From assembly GCF_013415905.1 (NCBI RefSeq), contig NZ_CP058909.1, positions 4,402,001 to 4,466,000 on the forward strand: a stretch of 64,000 bases of DNA, read 5' to 3'. The notes beneath the pieces are model-generated. The model worked only from the letters and a program-made list of their open reading frames with translations. It was not told the origin of the DNA and ran no database searches. The translations under genes were made by a program, and so were the position numbers. This DNA is from Halosimplex pelagicum. Lineage in GTDB: Archaea > Halobacteriota > Halobacteria > Halobacteriales > Haloarculaceae. Shown here piece by piece: positions 48,538-57,811 of this stretch. The first letter of the stretch is position 1. The number at the start of each line of letters is the position of its first letter.

Positions 48538-48606
48538 AACTCAAGTTGCTGACGAGCGGGCCGAGGGCTTTCAGCGCCTGCCATTCACCACAAATCACGG
48601 TTCCAA

Positions 48607-49722
48607 CTACTCGTCGCGCAACAGCGCCTCGTCGCCGTGACGGTCGCGCAGGTCCCGAAGATACTCCCGCTGCTCCTGAACCCGTGGCGCCGGTTCGTCG
48701 TAGGCGTGATCGAACCACTCGTCCACCTCGGGCTCGTAGGCCTCGGCGGCCTCGATGAGGTCGGCCACTAGCTCTCGATTCTCCGCCTCGATGGCTTCGA
48801 CCCGCTCGTCGTCGAGCAGGCCGCGCTCGCGGAGGAAGGTCTCCATCCGCGGGATCGGGTCCCGTTCGCGCCAGCGTTCGACCTCCTCGTCGGTGCGGTA
48901 CCGCGAGGGGTCGTCGGCGGTCGTGTGGGCGCCGAAGCGGTACATCTCCGCCTCGATCAGCGTCGGCCGCAGCTGCTCGGCGCCGGGGTCGCGGGCCTTC
49001 TCCACCGCCTCTTTCGTCACCTGGTAGACGGCCAGCGGGTCCATCCCGTCGACGCGAACGCCGGCGAAGCCGTAGGCGTCGGCCTTTTCGGCGATGGTCG
49101 CGCTGGCGGTCTGGCGCTCGCGCGGGACGGAGATGGCGTACTGGTTGTTGTTACAGAAGAAGAGAGCGGGCGCGTCGAAGACGCCGGCGAAATTGAGGGC
49201 TTCGTGGAAGTCGCCCTCGCTCGTCGCGCCGTCGCCGAAGTGACAGCAGACGACGCAGTCGTCGCCCTGCAACCGGGCGGCCCAGGCCATCCCGGTGGCG
49301 TGGGGGAGGTGGCTGGCGATGGAGATGTTGAGGGGGAAGACGTGCTTGCCGGCGAGCCACGCGTTGCCGACCTCGTGGCCCATCCAGTACAGCAGGTACT
49401 CCGGTTCGAGCCCCCGCACCGCGACCGCGCCGTGTTCGCGGTACTGGTCGACGATCCAGTCGTCCTCGCGGAGCGCGTGCGTCGAGGCGACCTGCGCGGC
49501 CTCCTGGCCGGCCAGCGGCGGGTAGGTTCCCATCCGACCCTGCCGCTGGAGGGAGACGGCCCGCTCGTCGAGGTGGCGGGCGAGTTTCATCTCGCGGAAC
49601 ATCGCGAGCAGTTCGTCGTCGGCGAGGTCGGGGACGGTCGCGCCCTCGCGGACCCGGCCGTCGGCGTCGAGCACCTGCGCCAGCCCGTCGTCGGTGCGGG
49701 CGATCCGTCCGCTGTCGGTCAC
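48607..49722 (-). CDS. pdhA: 2-oxoacid (pyruvate) dehydrogenase E1 alpha subunit
   Basis: The 371-residue protein is the thiamine-diphosphate-binding E1-alpha of a 2-oxoacid dehydrogenase. The ThDP motif is [20 protein letters not shown] with [11 protein letters not shown] after about 30 residues (GDG...NN). [19 protein letters not shown] and [11 protein letters not shown] are also family marks. It decarboxylates pyruvate or a branched-chain 2-oxoacid together with E1-beta. No E1-beta, E2 or E3 gene follows in the window. The start is GTG 49722. CGTTATTGG on the minus strand 26-34 bases upstream could be the promoter, divergent from pccA. Confidence 0.9.
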   Translation of the reverse strand: MTDSGRIARTDDGLAQVLDADGRVREGATVPDLADDELLAMFREMKLARHLDERAVSLQRQGRMGTYPPLAGQEAAQVASTHALREDDWIVDQYREHGAVAVRGLEPEYLLYWMGHEVGNAWLAGKHVFPLNISIASHLPHATGMAWAARLQGDDCVVCCHFGDGATSEGDFHEALNFAGVFDAPALFFCNNNQYAISVPRERQTASATIAEKADAYGFAGVRVDGMDPLAVYQVTKEAVEKARDPGAEQLRPTLIEAEMYRFGAHTTADDPSRYRTDEEVERWRERDPIPRMETFLRERGLLDDERVEAIEAENRELVADLIEAAEAYEPEVDEWFDHAYDEPAPRVQEQREYLRDLRDRHGDEALLRDE

Positions 49723-49840
49723 TGGCTGTCCGGACGGCCAGCGGCCCAATAACGTTTACCCGGACGGCCGGCCGCGCTTCGGCGACGCGGCCGGGCCACT
49801 CCCGATTAGATTTAAAGGGTGACGCCCGGTACAGGACGGT

Positions 49841-51688
49841 ATGTTCGAGAAGGTCCTCGTCGCGAACCGCGGCGAGATCGCCGTCCGCGTGATGCGCGCC
49901 TGCGAGGAGCTCGGCGTCGGGACGGTCGCCGTCTACAGCGAGGCCGACAAGCACGCCGGCTTCGTCCGCTACGCCGACGAGGCGTACAACATCGGCCCCG
50001 CCCGCGCGGCCGACTCCTACAACGACGGGGAGGCCGTCATCGAGGCCGCGAAGAAGGCCGACGCCGACGCCGTCCACCCCGGCTACGGGTTCATGGCCGA
50101 GAACGCCGACTTCGCCGCCCACGTCGAGGAGACCGACGGGATCACCTGGATCGGCCCCGCCAGCGAGGCGATGGAGCGGCTGGGCGAGAAGACCCACGCC
50201 CGCCAGGTGATGCAGGAGGCCGACGTGCCCATCGTCCCCGGCACCACCGAGTCCGTCGAGGACCCCGAACAGGTGGTCGAATTCGGCGAGGAACACGGCT
50301 TCCCGGTCCTGATCAAGGCCGAGGGCGGGGGCGGCGGCATGGGCCAGGAAGTCGTCGAGAGCCCCGAGGACGCCGAGGAAGCGCTGGAGACCGCCCAGCG
50401 CGAGGGCGAGGCGTACTTCTCGAACGCCTCGGTCTACCTCGAACGGTTCCTCGACAACGCCCGCCACGTCGAGGTGCAGATCATCGCCGACAAGCACGGC
50501 AACGTCCGCCACGTCGGCGAGCGGGACTGCTCGCTCCAGCGGCGCCAGCAGAAGGTCATCGAGGAGGGGCCGAGTCCGGCGCTGACCGACGAACTCCGCG
50601 AGCAGATCCGGGAGGCGGCCCGACGGGGCGCCGACGCCGGCGACTACTACAACGCCGGCACCTTCGAGTTCCTCGTCGAGGACGAGGACCGCAACGAGGA
50701 GGGGCTGCTCGACGCCGACACGGACTTCTTCTTCCTCGAAGTCAACACGCGCATCCAGGTCGAGCACACCGTCACGGAGGAGCTGACGGACATCGACCTC
50801 GTGAAGTGGCAGATCCGGGTCGCCGCCGGTGAAGAGTTGGCCTTCGAACAGGACGAGGTGGAACTGGAGGGCCACGCCATGGAGTTCCGGATCAACGCCG
50901 AGAACGCCGCGAACGACTTCGCGCCCGCGACGGGCGGCGAGTACGAGGTGTACGACCCGCCGGGCGGCATCGGCGTCCGCGTCGACGACGCCCACCGCCA
51001 GGGCGACGACCTCGTGACCGACTACGACTCGATGGTCGCGAAGCTCATCACCCACGGCGAGGACCGCGCCGAGTGCATCGCCCGCGGCAAGCGCGCCCTG
51101 GCCGACTACACCGTCGAGGGCTTCCCGACGATCATCCCGTTCCACCGCATGATGCTCACCGACGAGCCGTTCCTCGAAGGACGGCACACCACGAAGTACC
51201 TCGACGACGAGCTGGATCCCGAGCGCATCGAGGCCGCCCAGGAGAAGTGGGGCACCGAATCGGCGGGCGGCGACGACGAGGAGGAGGTCGTCGAGCGGGA
51301 GTTCACCGTCGAGGTCAACGGCAAGCGCTTCGAGGTCGAACTGGAGGAACGGGGCGCACCGGCCATCCCGACCGGCGGCGACGGTGCCGGTGGCGGCGGC
51401 CAGCAGGCCCAGCGGCCACAGCCGGGCGGTGGCGGCGGGTCGAGCGGCGGCGACTCCGGCGGCGTCTCCGCCGAGGGCGAGGAGGTCACCGCGGAGATGC
51501 AGGGCACCATCCTCGAAGTCAACGTCGCGGAGGGCGACGAGGTGGCGGCGGGGGACGTGCTCTGCGTGCTGGAGGCGATGAAGATGGAGAACGACATCGT
51601 CGCCGAGAGCGCCGGCACCGTGACCGCCGTCGCCGTCTCCGAGGGCGACTCGGTCGACATGGGCGACACGATGTTCGTGCTGGACTGA
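49841..51688 (+). CDS. pccA: Biotin carboxylase with biotin carrier domain
   Basis: The 615-residue protein joins a biotin carboxylase and a BCCP domain. [20 protein letters not shown] begins the preATP-grasp domain, [15 protein letters not shown] is the Gly-rich ATP loop, and [20 protein letters not shown] holds catalytic Glu, Asn and Arg. A Gly/Gln/Pro-rich linker (about residues 505-545) leads to the biotinyl motif [10 protein letters not shown], Lys being the biotin site. It makes carboxybiotin from bicarbonate and ATP for the carboxyltransferase at 42723-44273. A GATTTAAAG box 26-32 bases before the ATG indicates leaderless mRNA. BirA, which attaches biotin, lies 3 kb downstream. Confidence 0.94.
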   Translation: MFEKVLVANRGEIAVRVMRACEELGVGTVAVYSEADKHAGFVRYADEAYNIGPARAADSYNDGEAVIEAAKKADADAVHPGYGFMAENADFAAHVEETDGITWIGPASEAMERLGEKTHARQVMQEADVPIVPGTTESVEDPEQVVEFGEEHGFPVLIKAEGGGGGMGQEVVESPEDAEEALETAQREGEAYFSNASVYLERFLDNARHVEVQIIADKHGNVRHVGERDCSLQRRQQKVIEEGPSPALTDELREQIREAARRGADAGDYYNAGTFEFLVEDEDRNEEGLLDADTDFFFLEVNTRIQVEHTVTEELTDIDLVKWQIRVAAGEELAFEQDEVELEGHAMEFRINAENAANDFAPATGGEYEVYDPPGGIGVRVDDAHRQGDDLVTDYDSMVAKLITHGEDRAECIARGKRALADYTVEGFPTIIPFHRMMLTDEPFLEGRHTTKYLDDELDPERIEAAQEKWGTESAGGDDEEEVVEREFTVEVNGKRFEVELEERGAPAIPTGGDGAGGGGQQAQRPQPGGGGGSSGGDSGGVSAEGEEVTAEMQGTILEVNVAEGDEVAAGDVLCVLEAMKMENDIVAESAGTVTAVAVSEGDSVDMGDTMFVLD

Positions 51689-51692
51689 AACC

Positions 51693-52217
51693 GTGGCCGA
51701 CGACGGGGGATCGCTGGTCTCGCTCGCCGACGAGGTGTCGGCCCTGCTGAACGGGGTCGCCGGCTGGCTGCTCGTCTGGCTGGGACTGACCGGCGTCGCC
51801 GTCGTCGCGGCCCGGGCCGCTGGCGGGACGCTGTTCTCGCTCCCGCCGGCGCTGGTCGTGCTGGCGCTCTCGGTCGTCGCCGTCGTCGCCGGCGTCGCGG
51901 TCAACCCGCGGTTCGAGCGGTCGTACGCCCGCTCGCGGTTCGGCCGCGTCCCCGCGGTCGAACGCCGGACGGTCCGCCCGTCGGAGGCGGTCGACGAACC
52001 CTGCGTCGTCTGCGGGGAGACCGTCGACCGCGGGCTCTGTCGCCGCTATCGCGAGGAGTTCGTCGTCGCCGGCCTCGCGCTGACGGCGACCGACGGCGAG
52101 GAGAACTACTACTGTCTCGACTGCGCGGCGACCGAACTCGGGATCGATACGGACCCGGTCGACGAGTCGACCGCCGACCGCGAAACCGACGGGGAACGGC
52201 TCGCCGAGTCCGAGTGA
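51693..52217 (+). CDS. Membrane protein with C-terminal zinc ribbon
   Basis: A 174-residue protein. Two hydrophobic helices (GVAGWLLVWLGLTGVAVVAA and PPALVVLALSVVAVVAGVAV) form a hairpin at the N-terminal half. The C-terminal half contains CVVCGETVDRGLCRR and, about 30 residues on, YYCLDC, giving two C-x2-C pairs that look like a zinc ribbon, with one further Cys. The function is unknown. It starts with GTG four bases after the pccA stop, so it is probably co-transcribed. Confidence 0.75.
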   Translation: MADDGGSLVSLADEVSALLNGVAGWLLVWLGLTGVAVVAARAAGGTLFSLPPALVVLALSVVAVVAGVAVNPRFERSYARSRFGRVPAVERRTVRPSEAVDEPCVVCGETVDRGLCRRYREEFVVAGLALTATDGEENYYCLDCAATELGIDTDPVDESTADRETDGERLAESE

Positions 52218-52327
52218 GCGGCGAGGTCGCCCGGACTGCGCGGCGCACGCGACCGGGCCGCCCGTCGCGGGCGAGACGGTACTGGAGAGTACAAGACTTA
52301 TGATTGCTGGCTGAAGCGATCCGGTAG

Positions 52328-53695
52328 ATGGTCCCCGACGATTCGCTCTCCAGACGGCAGCTGCTCGCGAGCGGCGGCGCGGCGGGCGCGCTGCTGGGCG
52401 GCGGCGCCCTCGCGCGGCGGTCCCTCCGGACTGCGGCGGGCGCACAGACGGCGGTCGGCGGAGCGAGCGGCTGGCCGATGGCCGCTCGCGACCCCGGCGG
52501 CACGGCCTACGCGCCCGAGGCCGACCCGCCGACCGACGGCATCAACGTCCGCTGGCACCACACCATCCGTTCCACGTTCGAACCGATCCACTCACCGACG
52601 CCTGTCCTCGCCGACGACGTGGTCTACGCCGTGGGTCCATCCGAAACTAGGGGTGCCTCCGGGAGCGCCCAACTGGTCGCCGTGTCGGCGAGCGACGGCG
52701 ACCTGCTCTCGGGGGTTCGGCGCCCGGCCCGGACCGCCCCGGCGGTCGCGTCCGGCCGTGCCTACCGGGGCCGGACGGTCGCGGCGCTGTCGGCGCCGAT
52801 GGCCGATCCGGCCCGACTCGACGGGTTTCCGAGCGCCGGCGGCGGATCGGACGGGTGGTTCGGCGGTAGCGAGGTCGACGCCTGGACCGACGCGGACGAG
52901 CCCCGGTGGACGGCGTCGCCCGAGGCGGCGTCGGACAGCTACACGAGCGTCCACTTCGGCAGGAGCACGACACCCCCGCCGGTCGCGGTCGGCGATACGC
53001 TGGTGACGTACTTCCGCGGTACCCTCGCGGCGGTCGACGGCAGCAGCGGCACCGTTCGGTGGACGAGCGACGAGGAACTCACGGCCACGCGCCCGGCCGT
53101 CCGCGACGGTACCGCGTACGTCGTCGGCCCCGAGGACGGCGTTCGGGCCTACGACCTGGCGACCGGCGACCACGCCACCGTCCGGGAGCGGTTCCCCGGG
53201 TCGCCGATGTACCTGACCGCGACGCCGGACCACCTGTTCGTCAGCGGCCAGAGCTGGATCCGGGCGCTCGACGCGGACGGCGAGGTCGACTGGGAAGCCA
53301 CCTTCGAGAGCGAGGGTGAGGACGTGCCGGCGGGACCGCTCGCCGTCGGCGGCGGGACGGTCTACGCCCGCCGTCCCGCACCGTCGAGCGCGGGTGGCGG
53401 GGAACCCGGGACCGAACCGACGGCCCGGCTCTGTGCGCTCGACGCCGCCGACGGGTCGGTCCGCTGGGTCGCCGACGGCGTCGATGTCGAGAGCGAGGCC
53501 TTCCTCCCGGCGGCCGCCGACGGGCTGGTAGCGGTGCCGACCGCCGACGGCGCGCTCGCGGGTCTCGACCCGGCCGACGGGTCCGTCCGCTGGCTGTTCG
53601 GCCCCGGATCGACGCCGTGTTCGCCCGCCGCGATCGTCGACGACGCCGTCTACGTCGCCGAGAACGTGAACCTCTACGCGCTGGAGGAAGCGTGA
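52328..53695 (+). CDS. Tat-exported PQQ-like beta-propeller protein
   Basis: The 455-residue protein has a Tat signal SRRQLLASGGAAGALLGGGA, followed by an outer-face domain built from PQQ/WD-like blades. The repeated phrase (A)xDGSVRWxxxxx with an Asp-Gly before the Arg-Trp occurs several times (GSSGTVRWTSDEE, DADGEVDWEATFE, ADGSVRWVADGV, ADGSVRWLFGPG), which is the propeller repeat. It is likely a binding or assembly scaffold similar to BamB-like archaeal proteins, without obvious catalytic residues. Its stop overlaps the next start by four bases. Confidence 0.82.
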   Translation: MVPDDSLSRRQLLASGGAAGALLGGGALARRSLRTAAGAQTAVGGASGWPMAARDPGGTAYAPEADPPTDGINVRWHHTIRSTFEPIHSPTPVLADDVVYAVGPSETRGASGSAQLVAVSASDGDLLSGVRRPARTAPAVASGRAYRGRTVAALSAPMADPARLDGFPSAGGGSDGWFGGSEVDAWTDADEPRWTASPEAASDSYTSVHFGRSTTPPPVAVGDTLVTYFRGTLAAVDGSSGTVRWTSDEELTATRPAVRDGTAYVVGPEDGVRAYDLATGDHATVRERFPGSPMYLTATPDHLFVSGQSWIRALDADGEVDWEATFESEGEDVPAGPLAVGGGTVYARRPAPSSAGGGEPGTEPTARLCALDAADGSVRWVADGVDVESEAFLPAAADGLVAVPTADGALAGLDPADGSVRWLFGPGSTPCSPAAIVDDAVYVAENVNLYALEEA

Positions 53696-54528
53696 GCGAC
53701 GACGGAGACGCGCCGGCCGCCGATGGTTCCGAGGCGCCGACCGCCGGGGAGTCGGCCACCGAGACCGACGGCGGCTACGCGACCGGTCGGACGGTCGAAC
53801 GCGAGGACCGGGCACCGCTCACCGGAACCGGCCTGCTCCGCGAGGGGCTCGGCCGCGTGCGTCGGAACCCGAGCGTCCTCCTGGCGATGGTCCTGGCGGG
53901 ACTGGCCGTCGCCGTCGTCGACTGGGTCCGGCTGGCCGACCCCGTCCCGGTCGCCGCCTTCGAGGGAATCACCGCCGGCCGCGTGACGGTCCACTACGGG
54001 GCCATGGTGAGCGTCCCCGCGGGCGTCTCGACGCCGCTGTCGGCGCTCGTCTCGCTGACCCGGCCCTGGCTCGCGTGGATCGCGGCGCTGGAGCTGTTCC
54101 GGGCCGCGGCGCTCGCGGCGGCGGGCGTCTACGGGTTCGCGACGCTGCTCGACGCCGAGCCGACGCCGGCGGCGACGGCCCGCTACGGGCTCGTCTTCGG
54201 CGCGTTCGCGCTCCTCCGGGCGCTGGCCCCCAGCGTCGACGTGCCGGTGCTCGTCGGGATTCCGTTCGTCGCGCTGTACTTCTACGTCGTCGTCCACCTG
54301 GTCGCGCTCCCGGCGCTGCTGGTCGAGGGGCGGTCGATCCCCGACGCCTTCGCGCGGAGCTGGCGGCTGGCGACCGGCCACGGCTGGGCGCTGGCGGGCG
54401 TCGTGGTCGTCCTCGGGCTCGCGACCTTCCTCTCGGCGAGCGCGCCGGTCGGCGGCCCGGTGCTGGCGAGTCTCGTCGCGGCGATCCAGGTCGGGACCGT
54501 CGCCGCGTTCGTCCGGCGCGCGAACTGA
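53692..54528 (+). CDS. Multi-pass membrane protein, partner of the propeller
   Basis: A 278-residue protein. The first 60 residues are disordered and acidic. About six membrane helices follow (for example SVLLAMVLAGLAVAVVDWV, PVLVGIPFVALYFYVVVHLV and WALAGVVVVLGLATFLS). The motif DAFARSWRLATGHGWA resembles haloarchaeal DUF7847/DUF975-like membrane families, but I am not sure. The GTG start at 53692 overlaps the propeller gene stop, so the two are coupled and may work as one surface complex. Confidence 0.75.
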   Translation: MSDDGDAPAADGSEAPTAGESATETDGGYATGRTVEREDRAPLTGTGLLREGLGRVRRNPSVLLAMVLAGLAVAVVDWVRLADPVPVAAFEGITAGRVTVHYGAMVSVPAGVSTPLSALVSLTRPWLAWIAALELFRAAALAAAGVYGFATLLDAEPTPAATARYGLVFGAFALLRALAPSVDVPVLVGIPFVALYFYVVVHLVALPALLVEGRSIPDAFARSWRLATGHGWALAGVVVVLGLATFLSASAPVGGPVLASLVAAIQVGTVAAFVRRAN

Positions 54529-54617
54529 CGGGTCCGGTGGTCGCGGGGCGGTCGGCCGAGCCGGACGCGCCCGCCGGCTCCGGACCACTTACGGTCGCTC
54601 CCGAGAGAGGGACCGCC

Positions 54618-55577
54618 ATGCAGGAGACGCGCGAGCGGGTCCTCGAGGCGCTGACCGAGGGACCGGTCACCGGGCCGGAACTGGCCGAGCGGCTGGACGT
54701 GTCGCGTGCGGCCGTCTGGAAGCACGTCGAGGCGCTGCGCGAGGAGGGGTTCGGCATCGCGAGCCAGGGCGACGGCTACACGCTCGTCGAGGTCCCGGAG
54801 TTCGGCGGCGACGCCGTCGAGTACGGGCTGGACGCGCCCTTCGACGTGGAGTTCCACGACTCGATCCCGAGCACGAACGCCCGCGCTCGCGACCTCGCGG
54901 ACGAGGGTCGCGCCGACGTGGCCGTCCTCGCCGACGAGCAGACCGGCGGCCGGGGGCGCCTCGACCGCGAGTGGTCCTCGCCCAGCGGCGGGGTCTGGCT
55001 GAGCGTCCTGGTTCGCCCGGACGTGCCGCCCGCTCGGGTACCCGCGTTCACGCTCGCGGCCGCCGTCGCCGTCGCGCGGGCCGCCCGCGAGGCCGGCGTC
55101 GACGCGCGGATCAAGTGGCCCAACGACGTGGTCGTCCCGGGCGAGGACGCCCAGGGCGACGAAATCGAGCGGAAGCTCTCCGGGATACTCACCGAGATGG
55201 AAGGCGAGGCCGACCGGGTCTCGTGGGTCATCGTCGGGATGGGGATCAACGCCAACGTCGACCCCGACGACCTGCCGAGCGAGGCGCGGCCGGCGACGCT
55301 TTCGGCCGAGGCGGGGACCGTCGACCGCCGGCTGTTCACCCAGCGCGTGCTGGAGGAGTTCGACGAGTTGCGCGGGGACCCGGAGTCGGTGATCCCCGCC
55401 TGGCGGGAGTACGCGACGACGCTGGGCAAGCGGGTGCGGGTCGACACCCCCGGCGGCGAGGTCGTGGGCGACGCCGTCGATATCGAGTTCCCGGGAACGC
55501 TCGTCGTCGACACCGGCGACGAGCGGGTCACCGTCGCCGCCGGCGACTGCGAGCACCTGCGACCGGTCGAGGAGTGA
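54618..55577 (+). CDS. birA: Biotin-[acetyl-CoA-carboxylase] ligase / biotin repressor
   Basis: The 319-residue protein has an N-terminal winged HTH (LTEGPVTGPELAERLDVSRA, AAVWKHVEALREEGFGI) and a biotin protein ligase domain with ADEQTGGRGRLDREWSSPSG (biotinyl-AMP loop, GRGRL at residues 111-115), IKWPNDVVV with the catalytic Lys, and GMGINANV. It activates biotin with ATP and attaches it to the Lys of the pccA BCCP domain, and the HTH suggests it may also repress biotin genes. The C-terminal SH3-like domain is present. It probably has its own promoter. Confidence 0.93.
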   Translation: MQETRERVLEALTEGPVTGPELAERLDVSRAAVWKHVEALREEGFGIASQGDGYTLVEVPEFGGDAVEYGLDAPFDVEFHDSIPSTNARARDLADEGRADVAVLADEQTGGRGRLDREWSSPSGGVWLSVLVRPDVPPARVPAFTLAAAVAVARAAREAGVDARIKWPNDVVVPGEDAQGDEIERKLSGILTEMEGEADRVSWVIVGMGINANVDPDDLPSEARPATLSAEAGTVDRRLFTQRVLEEFDELRGDPESVIPAWREYATTLGKRVRVDTPGGEVVGDAVDIEFPGTLVVDTGDERVTVAAGDCEHLRPVEE

Positions 55578-55610
55578 GTGGGAGACGGGCGATCGGCCCA
55601 CCCGGCCGTT

Positions 55611-56114
55611 TCAGGAACTCTCGAGGCCGGCAGCCGGGTCGGCGTCGGCTTCGACGACCTCCTCGGAGTCGCTCGCGCTCTCGCTGACCGGAATCGTCAC
55701 GACGGGCACGGCCGACTTGCGGACGACACGCTCGGCGACGCTCCCGAGCAGCAGGCGGTCGATCCCGCCGCGGCCGTGGGTCCCCATCACTACCACGTCG
55801 ACCGGTCGCTCGCGCGTGTACCGGACGATCTCGGTGCTGGGCGTCCCCTCGACCGTCACCGTCTCGACGGCCACGTCCTCGGGCGCCAACCGCTGGACGC
55901 CTTCGAGCGCCGTCTCCCCCTCCGATTCGAGCACCTGCCGGACGCCGTCCCAGGAGGTCTCCATCGGTAACCCCGTGAAGCTCGTCGCGTCGACGACGTA
56001 CAGCGCCCGGATCGTCGCGTCGTGGACCCGGGCCAGCTCCCCCGCGTGGTCGACCACCCGCTCGATGCCCGCCGAGCCGTCCGTCGGCAGCAGGATCGTG
56101 TCGTACATCCCCAT
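55611..56114 (-). CDS. Universal stress protein
   Basis: The 167-residue protein is a UspA-fold member. It starts YDTILLPTDGSAGIERVVDH and has the ATP-binding motif VVMGTHGRGGIDRLLLGSVAERVVR (G-x2-G-x9-G-[S/T]) followed by PVVTIPV, so it is the nucleotide-binding type. The C-terminal tail is acidic. Haloarchaea carry dozens of such genes, which respond to stress and starvation. ATG 56114 (MGMYDTILL) is chosen; the longer upstream frame has a basic, non-halophilic composition. Confidence 0.92.
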   Translation of the reverse strand: MGMYDTILLPTDGSAGIERVVDHAGELARVHDATIRALYVVDATSFTGLPMETSWDGVRQVLESEGETALEGVQRLAPEDVAVETVTVEGTPSTEIVRYTRERPVDVVVMGTHGRGGIDRLLLGSVAERVVRKSAVPVVTIPVSESASDSEEVVEADADPAAGLESS

Positions 56115-56251
56115 GCGTGTTGTTACCACTCGCGGCGGGATAACCCTTCGGCAGGGCCGGGGTCGGCGAACGAATCGGATACGGGGAACGGACGGGGGAC
56201 GGACGGGAAACGGGGAGAGAAAGGGGCGAGCGACGGTTCGCGGTCGCTCGG

Positions 56252-56608
56252 TCAGGCGCCGGCCATGTTGCGGCAGGACTCCGCGCACTCCCGCAGCACG
56301 TCGGCGCAGACCTGGCAGTGGTCGGCGTCGTGCTGGCTGCACTCCTCGGCGCAGGCCTCGCAGGCGTCGGCGCAGGTTTCGGCGAGGTCGCTGCTGAACC
56401 GCGAGTCGCGGGCCATGAACCGGGCGTGCATCGACGTGAGATCGGCCACGTCGCGACAGAGGCGGGCGCACTCCTCCATGTCGGCGTCGCCGAGGCACTC
56501 GTCGGCGCACCACTCGCAGACCTCGGCGGCCTCGTTGCAGTTCTCGATGCAGTCGCGCTGTTCGTCGCTCAGCCGGTCGATCTTTGAGACAGTCTCCGAA
56601 AGGGACAT
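56252..56608 (-). CDS. Cys-rich four-helix metal-binding protein (Csp/DUF326-like)
   Basis: A 118-residue helical protein with 15 Cys, mostly in C-x3-C and C-x2-C spacing along helices: DCIENCNEAAEVCEWCADEC, ECARLCRDVADLT, TCADACEACAEEC and CQVCADVLRECAESC. This is the arrangement of the four-helix copper storage proteins (Csp) and DUF326 ferredoxin-like proteins, where thiols face the core and hold many Cu(I) ions. There is no export signal, so it would be cytosolic. ATG 56608 fits the helix start. A role in copper buffering is inferred from the family. Confidence 0.87.
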   Translation of the reverse strand: MSLSETVSKIDRLSDEQRDCIENCNEAAEVCEWCADECLGDADMEECARLCRDVADLTSMHARFMARDSRFSSDLAETCADACEACAEECSQHDADHCQVCADVLRECAESCRNMAGA

Positions 56609-56702
56609 TGCGAGATCACCTACGCCTGTGACGCGAGTCAAAACACTGCCTGAATCTCCAAGCGGCCGAGAGCGACGCGCGTTCGAGCCCCGGACCCACC
56701 GA

Positions 56703-57734
56703 TCAGGGCTCGGCCAGGTACACGTCGGCCACGTCCGAGACGCCGGCCCGGCGGACGACCGCGCGGACGGGGTCCTGCGCGCCGGCGAGGTTGTCGGTGT
56801 CGCCGTCGAGGACGAGCAATTTCGCGTCGCGACCGGGCTCGACCAGTCCGCAGTTCCGGTCGGCGATCTCGGCGCCGTTGACCGTCGCCATCCGCAGCAC
56901 GTCGCGGGCGCTCACGTCGGCGAGTTTCGCGGCGAACTCCATCTCGCGGAACATCGACGGGCTGTTGAGGAAGACGTTGTCCGTCCCGAGCGCGACGGTC
57001 GTCCGCTCCAGCAGCTCGGCGATCGGGGGAAAGCCCACGTCGGTGACGAGATTCGAGCGGGGGCAGACGGCGACCGGGATCTCGCTGTCGGCCACGCGGT
57101 CGAGGTGGAGCTCCTCGGCGTGGACCATGTGGACGAGGAAGTCGGGGTCGAGATCGAGCGCGGGGTTGATGTCGGAGGCGTCGACCTCGCCGGCGTGGAT
57201 GCCGAAGGGCTTGCCGGCGCGGGCGGTCGCATTGCGCTCGCGGGAGAAGTCGGCGTCGTTGGCGCCGCTGGCGCCGAACCCGTCGGCCGCCTCCATCGCC
57301 TCGACCGTCTCGCGGCCCATGACCATCGGGTCGATCGGCAGCCCGTGAGCGGCCCGCTCGAAGGCCTCGACGCCCTCGACGCCGCCCTCGCGGAACTCGA
57401 TGCAGGCCGCCGTCCCGGAATCGACCATGAACCGCAGCGACCGCCGCATCGCCTCGACCTTCTCGTCCTGGCTGGCTTGCCGGAGCAGCCGGTGTTTCAG
57501 GCCGTCCGGCGGCGCGACCAGTTCCTCCAGCGAGAGGCCGCCGCCGGCCTCCTTGGCGATGGAGTCGCCGATGTGGGTGTGAGCGTTGACGAACGCCGGG
57601 AGGACGATGTCGTCGCTGTGGGTCGAGACCTCCTCGATGGCGGCGATCTCGCCGTCCTCGACGACGACGCGGCCCTCGACGGGCTCGAACTCCCGCCCGC
57701 GGAGGATCCGCCCCTCGAACGTGGTGGAACTCAT
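56703..57734 (-). CDS. Amidohydrolase family protein
   Basis: A 343-residue metal-dependent hydrolase of the cytosine deaminase/chlorohydrolase-like group. VLPAFVNAHTHIGDS is the HxH motif, FGIHAGEVDASD and FLVHMVHAEELHLD provide the next His ligands, and ALGTDNVFLNSPSM the Asp. The ending RNCGLVEPGRDAKLLVLDGD is the typical composite-domain closure. It is likely a deaminase or amidase on a nucleobase-like or S-adenosylhomocysteine-related compound; the substrate is not fixed by the sequence. ATG 57734 is just before the HD hydrolase gene region with 77 bases between. Confidence 0.88.
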   Translation of the reverse strand: MSSTTFEGRILRGREFEPVEGRVVVEDGEIAAIEEVSTHSDDIVLPAFVNAHTHIGDSIAKEAGGGLSLEELVAPPDGLKHRLLRQASQDEKVEAMRRSLRFMVDSGTAACIEFREGGVEGVEAFERAAHGLPIDPMVMGRETVEAMEAADGFGASGANDADFSRERNATARAGKPFGIHAGEVDASDINPALDLDPDFLVHMVHAEELHLDRVADSEIPVAVCPRSNLVTDVGFPPIAELLERTTVALGTDNVFLNSPSMFREMEFAAKLADVSARDVLRMATVNGAEIADRNCGLVEPGRDAKLLVLDGDTDNLAGAQDPVRAVVRRAGVSDVADVYLAEP

Positions 57735-57811
57735 TGTTGGGACTCTCCCGAGGCGCCAGTTAAAGCCGTCGGGGCGCCCCGACGGGGACGGATCCGCGGG
57801 CGGCCGGGGCC

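Noticed and set aside
48092-48540. Open frames across repeat copy B (for example 48041-48466)
   Set aside because: Arg/Ala/Gly-rich translations lacking acidic bias; copy A has no equivalent intact frame.
54075-54617. Upstream extension of birA
   Set aside because: Overlaps the membrane protein gene in another frame and is Arg/Gly-rich.
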